64,000 nt of DNA from Latrodectus hesperus (taxonomy: Eukaryota > Arthropoda > Arachnida > Araneae > Theridiidae). Of the stretch, positions 38,067 through 49,900 are shown in pieces. The stretch is taken from the NCBI GenBank assembly GCA_037975125.1, contig CM075860.1, positions 45,171,673 to 45,235,672 on the forward strand, in the 5' to 3' direction. The stretch's first letter is position 1; each line of letters begins with the position of its first letter. Both the position numbers and the translations under genes were made by a program. The notes below the pieces were generated by a model. That model did not search any database. It was not told the DNA's origin and saw only the letters and a program-made list of their open reading frames with translations.

Positions 38067-39717
38067 CTGGTAATTTATTAACAAATGGTTTCTAAGACAA
38101 TAAAACATGAATTATATATGTAATACATCATATTAAATTTTCAAATGTATTAAAAATTATAGTCGAATGGTAGTTCATCTAGTGTTTCTGGTAAAAACAT
38201 ACACAGAAAACTAAAATATCTCTAACTATTTATGGATAGTTTTATTTGTTCCATTCAAGCAACGACAAACCTCGCCGAAATTTGTTAAAATGCTGACTAA
38301 TTTTAAAGTAAATTTCGTCAAAACCTAAATTAACATAGTCGTAACTTTAAAATTTTCGGCATAAATTAGGATTCTACTAATCATATTATCAATTACTATC
38401 ATTAAACATTTTAAGGTCTAGGTACTTTGAATGCTTTGTGCGTTTGATTACAGAACTAAATAGATTTATTGTAGGATTATAATTATTTATATATTTTCTA
38501 CCAGTCGAAAATATGCAAACATTTTTTGTCAAGATTTACAGTGAGCGTGAGCTTTTTTGTCCAAAAGTGTTCCATGCACAGATGTAGAATCATTTGTGAA
38601 ATTTGAGTGTCAAAGTGAGAGCGCCAAACTACTGCATCGTCAGCATAAATGTGGTTTTGAACCTCCTCTACACCAAAGCGATACAAAATTCCAAATTTTT
38701 ATTATTCTCTTTTTCTAGATCCGCCTTTCATACAATTTTAAAGGGAAACTTCCAACTCACACGAGACACTATCCTGCTTTTGTAAAAAAAAAGAAATAAC
38801 CATAGCCCAAGAGACAAGCATTCTTCATTGGAGACCAGCTCACGTCGATGTCGATGGTAATGAGAAAGATGATATCCTCGCCAAAGAAGCTAGGGTTAAG
38901 TCTTAATTTTATAAAGAAATGACCCTCACTGATGTTGATGCAATAGCCAGCCGAATATTGTTTTATTCCTTCTCTCAGAAGCACTCCATTCCTGCTCTAA
39001 ACTGTAACCGGGATATCATCATAACCATATCGAGGACTAAACAGCTCAAGAAAATGAAAATATTTCCGGGTGACCTTCGAAGCTACAGGAATTGCCTTCA
39101 CTGCACAAACCATATCTTTGATTGTCCACCCATATTGGGATACTGATCACAGGGATCTCCATCCCCGCAGCACCTCCTCTATTCCTCGGAAATTACAGAC
39201 GTAACCAGAGTTGCCTTAAGTACTTTTGGATCAATTTGATCGCAATGCATTATTTTGATGGGAAAGACAACAACAACATTAAAACCTTTTTTTACTTATT
39301 TCCTATCAAGTTTTAAGAGTATTTTACTCACACATTTCAACCTTTAATTTAATAATGGTGAAAGACGTAATTTGAAATTTAATTCAGTCGTATACTGACT
39401 TAGATTGCGGATAAGAGTTTTTTTTAACATACTATTCAACGCCTTTCATTGTAAAACGTACTTTCCAAACCAAATAAGTTGTCCACTTACTATGTACTAT
39501 AATAAAGATATATGTATTTTATATATTTCTTTGAAGCACAGGGGAAGTACATACACGAAAAATATTTTCTCACAAATGAAATTAAGCATATTAAAAGTTT
39601 AATAGAAACCTTTAGCTCCAGTACACTTTTGCTGAACACTTTCATCAAAATCAGTTAAAAAATAGTCAATTATAAGATACAAAACAGAACATTTCAATTG
39701 ACTTAATTTTAATATTA

Positions 39718-39766
<49 letters not shown>

Positions 39767-42700
39767 CAAATTGATCTTGTCAAAATTTATTTGGTTTATA
39801 TATATATATATATATTGCATAATTGATTGATTTAAGTAACATAATATTTAAAATGTGTTTATTCAAGCAAACCAAATAAATTTTGACAAGATCAATTTGT
39901 CATAAGGCATTTATTTTTATTTATACTGGTAAAAATTAATTTTAATTAAAAGTTTGGTATTTTGCTCGAATCTATGCTATACGAAAAGTCAAAGATTTAA
40001 TCCTTGAAACTTTGAAAAACCTTTAAAATGTAGATATTTTTGCATTAAATTAAAAAATGAGAGTTTCCATCACAAATAATTTTATTGATATTTTGTAACA
40101 TACAATTAAAGTTCTTATCATCTTAATTAGTGAAATGTTGCAAAATGATTGAATTCACTTAAAATTCTCTCTCTTCGAATAAAAGCATATAAACATTGTT
40201 CTATTATACAAGAAATAATTTTTCTCAAAATAATTTTTAAACAAGCACGATAACTAGTAGCTTACCCTGAGCCTTTGACCAAGTTGCTGAAGGCGTGGGG
40301 AGTCCAGATCCCTGGCAGTCCAGGAACACAGGATCTCCACTCGAAGCATCGACATCGTGGGGGGCTTTCTTCCAGGAGGGGGGAACTGCAAGGAAGAAAA
40401 AGAAAATAGCCTAACTGACACAGTTCAGAATGATGACAAATCACAATCACCATCACAAAATGTATAAAAAAGTAGAACATTAGAAAAAAACATTTTTATT
40501 GAGATGTCTTTTCTTAAAAACCGAGATTTTTCCTCCGATAAGAAACTCTGGTAAGAATATCTATTAAGAAATTTTCTTATGATTCTGTCCACCTAGAATC
40601 AGCGTATCTAAATATTGGTTAAACAGTGAGGTGTGCATGTGCAACTCTGGGAGTGACAACCCTTCTCACATTCTTCTTGAATGCCCATCTGTTTCAGAAG
40701 AAAGGAACGAGCTTTGTATAGACTTAAATAACAGGTGGCCCCCGATTATGGTAGACCTAGTTAAGAAAGAGAATTTTGAATTTTTTATAAAATTTATCCA
40801 TGCTGTTACATAACTCCTTTTCTATTTTTATATCTCTTTTTTTCTCTCTGCCATCTTTTATTATTTTTTTTCATCTCATGATTTATTTGGATTTGTCTTG
40901 TAGTACATTTGTTGTACCTTCGGGCCTTGTGTGTATTCCTTGGTCACAGGGAGATATTTTTGTTTTCCAAAATAAAAAAATAATATTGGTTACCTTTCAA
41001 AATTATATATTAGGTGTAACATACAACTATTGAATCACAAATAAATCGAATTTTTTAATCGCACCATAGGAAACCTGGAAATCTTTTGCAATAACACTTT
41101 CTAAATTTACAGCAATGAAAAGCAATATAATCCTAAATCACTGAATAATTTTAAGATCGAATTTCCATCTATAAAATACTTTTATGTTTTGATCATTTAA
41201 GTATAGTGAATGCATTTGAAGTAAATAGAATTTGATAAGTATTTGAATAAATAAAATGCTTGCATTTTAATGTTAACTACGAACATTTAAACTTGTTTTT
41301 ATGTTATCAAAGCTAAACAAAAATATTAATTTTATCCATAAGACTGAATAACAAATTTTTCCTAAACTAATTAGACTTTTATTTTTCCTATTTATTCAGT
41401 AATTCACAAATTTATAATCACGCAATTCAATTAAAATTTCAAAGACTTTTCCAAAATCTAAAATTTAAAAAAATGTTGATTATAAAAAAGTTTTGTGAAG
41501 GAAAAAAATAAAAAAATAAATCTGACATGATATTTCATTATTAGTCAAAATTGTTGCTACGTAGTTTCAGATGTGTTCTCAGTTATGCAATAAATTTACG
41601 TACATTTGAATACACATACATAAAGATGAACTTAGATTTGTCGAGGTCCTATTTAAGATAATGAAGCTATAAGTTAACAATTTTCGTTTACTAATAACAA
41701 ACTATTTGCGTACGCTTTGCGTAGAATATTTGCAATGAAGTAGATTGAAATGAAAAAGAACCTACGTTTAAACTTGCTTCACTTATGTAAACATTTGAAA
41801 CTGTAAGTAAGAAATAAGCAGCAATATGAATAATAAATAATCACTTTATAAAACTGAAATGTAAAATAAGATAGTTTATACTTGAGATTTTTAATAAACA
41901 CACGAAAAACATATATATTATATATTTCACAGTCTCAATATAAACTTTAAAAATTAAAATCCAATCGATTAAAACAAAACATTTGCGTCATTAGTTTCAA
42001 AGAGCTCTACTGTGTGTGTGTGTGTGTGATTGCTTTAAATTTTGGTTTCTATCTCAATACCTACACCACGGAATCGTAACGTAATCAACAATTTAAGTGC
42101 CAAGAAAAGAAACCTAATTATGCCTTCTTGAATAAACTTTTTATACAAATAATGCGAGAGTTTAATGATAAGCTAAAATTAACTTGAAGAATACTATTCG
42201 AAAAATAGTTATTAAATTAAAATCATGATTTTTCTCTTTTACCTTACTTATAATTTAACACAATATAGTGAAGAAATTTCTGAATAGTAATCATACTGAA
42301 TGGCACACTTAAAAATATCACCTACCTTTAAAAGTTTACAAAAACAAATACAGAAAAAATTTCAATTCGCAAAAAAAAAGTATTTTTAATTTTTAAATTA
42401 ATACAATATTAAGCATTGTACTTTTAGATGTTTTCTAGACACAAAAATGCCATTTTTCTGAAAATTCTTATCTTTGATAATAAAAGAAAAATAATAATTT
42501 AGTTGAAATTTTAAGTAAAAATGTGAATCTAATAACATAAAAAAACTATTGATATGATGTCCACAGTTCCTAGGATCCCATTTCTACTTTTTCAGCACTT
42601 CAAGGCCGAAAATTTTGGTACTATATCTAATAGGGCACCAAATGAGTATGCCATCAGAAATGACTGAGTATTCGTTAATTAGAAGAAAATACCAAGCAAA

Positions 42701-44771
42701 AGAACTACAGACTTTGCCTGCCACCCGCAAAGGGATCATCTCACAATGTGAATACAACCGTGCCTCAGCCGCCATCAGTGAATACGGCAAATCTTCGGTT
42801 GGACAGGAGAATAGGATTCGAACTCACTATTTTCCGATAACAAGAACGTCTGGTCTTGCCAACCAAGCTACCTCGGTCACATTATGAGAATGTGTCGATA
42901 AAAAAACGTATTTTGATATGTATATAAAATTTATCAATTGTTCATTCAGTTTTTTAGAAATCTGTTACCAACAGCTAAGAGTTTTGGAATGCCCTTTTTA
43001 TAATTAATAATTCAATCTTCATAACCAGAATGGGTAAAATTTTGTCAAACAAAAAAAAAAAATACCTTACCTAATACTTCCAGGACGGTTGTGTACTGGG
43101 CGGTGTTCCCTCCAGCACGTACCAGGCAAGTGTAGTTCCCTGAATCATCTTCTGACAAAGGACCAATAACCAGGGTGGAGAGATCGGAAAACGTCCTGAT
43201 GTCCACGTTGGAGCCCTTGGTCAGTGTTTTTCCGTTGCGAAGCCACTGAAACTCCATTTTGCCATCGATGGTCGGCGTGCAGCCCACACTTGCGCGATCC
43301 CCCACGATCGAGGGGGTCGGAAAAGAAAAAGGCTGAATTTTTAAGGAGTCTCCTCCTGCAGAAGAATTAGAGTAAACGATTCTTGAAATAATATTAACGT
43401 TAATTTTTACAGACATAAAGGTTAAAGATAATATTATGGACAGTAACTGAAAATAATTTAAAACTTAGTTAAGTATAAATTTTACATCATTATAGGAGGT
43501 ATAGCTTTGAAAGGAAACATTCAGCCATATCTTCAGAGTAAACAATAACAAAAAGTGAAAAATTACTCACTAATTTTCATTACGAATATTTTTCAAAAAG
43601 TCTAAATTATAAAGCAGGCTTAAAGAATGAAATGTTTTAAGGCAATTATATGAGTATTTTTTTTAAAAAATAATTATTTTTTTATTTTGTTACATTTATT
43701 CTTTGCCTACTCATAATACACAGTTCATTCTCATAAGCTTTATGTAAGACTTCTCTTCTGCTTTAATTGCTTGAAGAACAACAGTGTAAGGTAAAATTTT
43801 ATAGAGTAAATCAAATGTATAAGTATGCATTGAGAAGATTTAAAAAAGTCAGAAAAATGAATTCCATAACCTAATATTTCTATCATAATATTTTTTACAG
43901 GAAAATAAATTATTTATTTATGAAATCAATGAAAATGCTGAAATAACTTGTATCATAATTTTCTTGCAAAAATTAAAAGCAAGAATTTTTTTCATAAAAA
44001 GTTCATTTCATATCCGAAAATAAAATTTAGGGCACTACAAACACCCAAAAAATCTGACTCTTCAATATTATGAAATTCAAAAAGAGAATACATATTTGAT
44101 CCTAGAATTTGTCTTAATTTCTATACAATGACTCGTGTCGTAGCCAAGAAAAAGTGAATTTTTTGATTTTGTATTCTAGCTTCAGTGTTTTTATGCCTAA
44201 TTAAAATGAATTTTTAATCTCAATTTTTAAACAATCAAATAAACATATATCTAACTATGGTATAATGGATGCATAGTTTCAAATTTGAGAAAAAAAAAAC
44301 TTTTCAGATTTTTACACTAATAGATATTATTTTAATTCTTTTGAAAAATAGTAAGAGTAAAGGAAACAATTTATGATCAATATCTGTTACATCTTTTCCA
44401 CTCTAATATAAATTATAAATTAGATGATATTTTTAACGTTATATAATGTATAAGGCAATTGTGTATGTATTTAAACTGATAACAAACACGGCTTTAAGAA
44501 TATAATATTTTTTATAGTATTAATTAAAAATGTTACTATATATATTATATCTATTTTTAAGGGTCAAGGTCAATAAACATCAATAACTTTAAGTTATAAA
44601 GTCTGAAAACGAATTCATAAAAATAAATTCAATAAAACATGTTATCTTACCTTCCATGAAGCTAATAATAAGGATTAGTAAAATTATGCCGACCATTGCC
44701 TCGATTCTTGGAACACATCTGCCGCACACTTTGCGCTTTGAAGATTTCTCTGGATTGCCCACTAATAACAT
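37896..44771 (-). CDS. sDscam-type 5' variable cassette 5 (signal/anchor + Ig1 + Ig2), altered start
   Basis: Minus-strand exons S 44651-44771 (or to 44792), A 43071-43355, B 40266-40385, C 37896-38066; phase 1 joins, open when spliced. Domain plan as in cassettes 3 and 4. The family start codon is replaced by GTG, while the upstream sequence is open in frame, giving an extended N-terminus. The C-B intron holds LINE fragments on both strands (38498-39170), an (AT)n tract and a 36-bp perfect inverted repeat (39762-39904). The B-A intron holds a LINE 3' end (40625-40985), a TG tract (42011-42028) and a SINE-like piece (42590-42884). The A-S intron (43356-44650) shows nothing recognisable. Confidence 0.84.
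38498..38690 (-). pseudogene. LINE reverse transcriptase fragment
   Basis: 62 codons on the minus strand containing YADDAVVW, the catalytic box of non-LTR reverse transcriptases, followed by a thumb-like HLCMEHFWTKKLTLTVNLDK segment. Truncated on both sides. Confidence 0.7.
38785..39170 (+). pseudogene. LINE RNase H / C-terminal remnant
   Basis: Plus strand, broken frames: ILHWRPAHVDVDGNEKDD then ILAKEA is an RNase H end (compare the usual SHVGxxGNExAD), followed by KIFPGDLRSYRNCLHC, a LINE-type C-terminal zinc region. Orientation is opposite to the adjacent RT fragment, so two insertions or a rearrangement are involved. Confidence 0.6.
39725..39815. repeat. Two (AT)n tracts, 39725-39764 and 39797-39815
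   Basis: TA dinucleotide runs on either side of the left arm of the inverted repeat at 39762-39904. Confidence 0.9.
39762..39904. repeat. 36-bp perfect inverted repeat, 71-bp loop
   Basis: The left arm 39762-39797 begins TATGACAAATTGATCTTG; the right arm 39869-39904 is its exact reverse complement. The loop begins with an AT run. It could be a foldback element or an inverted duplication; no coding content. Confidence 0.85.
40266..40385 (-). CDS. Cassette 5 exon B, first half of Ig2
   Basis: 120 bp, phase 1/1; acceptor CTTGCAG, donor GTAAGC. VPPSWKKAPHDVDASSGD, Cys in FLDCQG, Trp in SATWSK. Nearly the same as cassette 4 exon B. Confidence 0.92.
40625..40985 (+). pseudogene. LINE ORF2 C-terminus and 3' UTR fragment
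   Basis: CMCNSGSDNPSHILLECPSV followed by SEERNELC is the cysteine/histidine-rich C-terminal motif of jockey-like LINE ORF2. A stop at 40811-40813 is followed by about 170 bp of UTR ending in an A-rich tail. 5'-truncated, as is usual for LINE copies. Confidence 0.7.
42011..42028. repeat. (TG)9 microsatellite
   Basis: Nine TG units in the B-A intron of cassette 5. Confidence 0.9.
42590..42884 (-). repeat. tRNA-derived SINE-like element
   Basis: The minus strand starts with a tRNA-like head: TAGCTTGGTTGGCAAGACC (A box region) and GAGTTCGAATCCTAT (B box). The body runs to about 42590. A different family from the SINE at 4849. No target duplication identified. Confidence 0.55.
43071..43355 (-). 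CDS. Cassette 5 exon A, complete Ig1 domain
   Basis: 285 bp, phase 1/1; acceptor CTGCAG, donor GTAAGG. GDSLKIQPFSFPTPSIVGDR, ASVGCTPTID, MEFQWLRNGKTL, LSEDDSGNYTC, end LEVLG. Confidence 0.94.
44651..44771 (-). CDS. Cassette 5 exon S, start codon shifted
   Basis: Phase 1 donor GTAAGA. The position of the ATG used in cassettes 3, 4, 6 and 7 (AAAATGG) reads AAAGTGTGC here. The frame is open upstream through MLLVGNPEKSSKRKVCGRC (ATG 44771) and to another ATG at 44792. A downstream in-frame ATG (MVGIILLILIISF) could give a short signal peptide. The hydrophobic core is intact either way. Confidence 0.65.
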
Positions 44772-44850
44772 TGCACAAAAAAATTTATACAAACATTTTT
44801 CGAACAGTTATCGGCATAAAACTTCCATGTTTTTTTCAGGAACAGCATTT

Positions 44851-44912
44851 GATGGCGTCAGTTTAATTCACCAAAGTCAGAACAGTGAATACAGCGCCAT
44901 CATCAGTCATAT
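44851..44912 (-). promoter_or_regulatory. Cassette 5 promoter elements
   Basis: Minus strand: GATGATGGCGCTGTA (core ending at 44892) then, 41 nt downstream, GAATTAAACTGACGCCATC. Confidence 0.6.
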
Positions 44913-46739
<1,827 letters not shown>

Positions 46740-46910
46740 CCGTGACTCTGAGGACGACAGTCTTGGTGAGGGGCGATCCGATTCCGTTGGAGACGCTGCA
46801 CTTGTACAGTCCTTCGTCCTCTTTCGCCACCGAGTTCAGCTTCAGGGTTCCGTTCGGCATCAACTTCTTAATTTCAGAGTCTCCCACGGGGATATAGTCC
46901 ACATTGTTTC
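46740..46910 (-). CDS. Cassette 6 exon C, second half of Ig2
   Basis: 171 bp, phase 1/1; acceptor TTCCAG, donor GTATGA. VDYIPVGDSEIKKLMPNGTL, then KEDEGLYKCSVSNGIGSPL and VVLRVTG. Its first third differs from other copies, the rest is nearly identical. Confidence 0.93.
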
Positions 46911-49900
46911 CTGGAAATTTAATAAAAAAATCTCAAGAATGACATGCACTATAAACTTACAAATATATCACATTTCTTAATAATCAATAAAGACTATCAA
47001 AACTGAATTGAAAAGAAGACATTTGGTCAATCGAAAACTGCCGACACTTGTGTAAATTTCTTTAACTTATAATATTGTTACAAATTTGTAAATAATGATT
47101 ATATTTGTCGTAAAATATCTCAGACAGATCAGAAATTCTCACATTTTGGGCAAAAATTGCGGTATTTAGACGTGTTGTAGTTTAAAAGCGGATTTCCTAA
47201 TGATTTGGCGACTTGGCGACAGTTGGCGAGATTCTTGGCGACTTGGCGACGGTTGGCGAGATTTTTGGCGACTTGGCGAGAAATCGATACTTCTGGAAAC
47301 ATCCATCACCTAAGCTCTAGGACCAATATTTTTCGAGATAGCCTAGAAGCTTCCAGAACCTTGGCGAAATTGGTAGATTTCTCCGCCAAGTCAGGTATAA
47401 ATACCGCAGCCCGACATGGAATAGTAGTATAGTATTGTGAAGACAGTCAGTGAGTGAATACGCGCGATTAGTTGTGACTGCTAGTTGTTCTCTGTCTGAG
47501 GTATTTGAGACCTGTGATTAGAAGCTGTTTCTTATTATTCTATCTGACGAATTGTAGCTGTGATTGTTACAGCGGGAATTTCGTTTACCTTGTGAAATTT
47601 TTACGAATAAAAGTCTTGTGTTCATTAAGTGGTTGCTTTATTCAACTCTCAATCGACACGAACCCGTGAAGCTCGGTACAACTGGTGTCAGAATCGGGAT
47701 TGAAGAGTTGATGCAGCGTGTCACAAGAAAAATGGATATGGATTTAATGAAAAGTCTTCTCGAAAAATTAGCGGAGCAGATGGCTGAGATGAAAACTGAG
47801 ATGAAAGCTGGACAAGAAGAGATGAAAGCTGGACAAGAAGAGATGAAAGCTAGACAAGAAGAGATGAAAGCTGGACAAGAAGAGATGAAAGCTGGACAAG
47901 AAGAGATGAAAGCTAGACAAGAAGAGATGAAAGCTGGACAAGAAGAGATTAAAACCGAGATGATGAAAGAGATAAAATCTGGACAGGAAGAGATGAAAGC
48001 TGGACAGGAGGAGCTTAAAAAGGAACTTAAGAAGGACATTGTAAGTGTTAAAGAAGAATTCTCCAACATCATTCAGGAGAAGATGAATGCAATGGAAGAT
48101 AAGGTAACTTCAGTAGAAACTAAAGTTCTGGAGATAGAAGAAAACGTGGAAGAAGCATTAGACAATATCAATAAGGAGATTGAAAGCTTGAAGAAACAAA
48201 TGTCAAACAGACATGAGGAACCCAACGTGACATTTGTGCCTTCCCTAGCCAATATTAAACTCTCAACATTTGATGGGAAATCATCCTGGCAAGTATACAA
48301 GACCCAGTTTATGATGGTAGCGGAAGCTAATGGATGGAATCCCCGAGCCCAAGCTTTTCACCTGGCGGCTTCTTTAAGAGGAGACGCGGCTGACATCCTC
48401 GAGACGCTTCCGGAGGAGCAGAGGCACGATTTCCAAGCCCTATCGAGTGCCCTTGAGTTGCGGTTTGGAGATAAGTGCACTAAAGAATATAGCAGACTAC
48501 AGTTAAAGTCCCGCTATCAAAAAGCGGGTGAAAGTCTTCAAGAATTGGCTGCCGATATTCAGCGACTTTCCCATCTAGCATTTTCGGACTGCCCAGCTGA
48601 GATACGTCAAGATTTGGCCCTCCATCACTTCATCGATAGTGTGCGGGATCCGGAGATACAGAAAACACTTAGACTCGCCGATGTCAAAGATATCGGATCT
48701 GCCCTAGTCTACGCACATAAGATAGAGGCTGCCCAGCAAGCCACGCGTAAAGACCAGCACTACATCCGAGCCGTCTCTGCTACTGATACGAACTATGATC
48801 TAAGAAAGCAAATTGAAGATCTGCAGCGAAAATTGCGTAGCTTAGAATTGAGTAAAGGTGGCAGAAACACAAAAATTCAGTGTTGGACTTGCGGTGGAGT
48901 CGGACACGTCCGTAGATACTGTCCGAAAACAAAAGATCATGGAATTTCTAAAATGGAAATACGTCAATGCAAAGAAACTGTTCATGGAAATGCTGATGCA
49001 CTGTTAAGGAAACCGTGTAATGAAAGCTGCCAATATTGTTCTAGAGTAGAGAAGAACTATCAGTTAGTAAATCCTTCGGTACGCCAAGTTACTGTTTCAC
49101 CTCCATCGAAACCAGACCCATGGAGTGATGAAGAACTTAGAGAAGCCCAAAAAGAAGACCCAGATATAAATCCAATTTTAGAATTAAAAGAATCTTCCAG
49201 TATGAAACCAAGTTGGCAGGACATCTCTACCTACAGTCCTACTACTAAGCAATATTGGACTCTTTGGGACTCACTCCATATAAGAAATGGTGTCTTATAC
49301 AGGAAATGGGAATCCGATGATGGACGTAATTTCAAATGGCAGCTTGTTCTTCCAAAATCAAGAATTTCAGATGTTTTGAAAGAATTGCACAGTAGCTCAA
49401 CTGGAGGCCACTTCGGAGTAATGAAAACTCTACAGAAAGTTCGAGAACGCTTCTATTGGAGCAAAACGAGACAAGATGTAGAGAAATGGTGCCAATCTTG
49501 TGATGACTGTGCGGCACGTAAAGGACCGAAGAAACGTAGCCGAGGAAGGTTGCAGCGGTACAACGTAGGAGCACCTTTTGAGAGGATAGCATTGGACATT
49601 TTGGGTCCTTTACCACGATCCTCAAATGGCAACAAATACATACTAGTTGTCATGGACTACTTTACTAAGTGGCCTGAAGCGTTTGCAATCCCCGATCAAG
49701 AGGCGACTACAGTAGCCGAGGTTCTAGTGCAACAATGGGTTTCCAGATTCGGCACACCCTTACAAATTCATTCTGATCAAGGGACAAATTTCACCTCTGT
49801 TGTGTTTAAAGGAATGTGTCAAATTCTCGGAATAGACAAGACGCAGACCACGCCACTACACCCACAATCGGATGGCATGGTAGAGAGGTTTAACAGAACC

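Noticed and set aside
47638..48072. Minus-strand 144-codon Ser/Cys-rich frame
   Set aside because: Antisense of the QEEMKAG heptad repeat in Gag.
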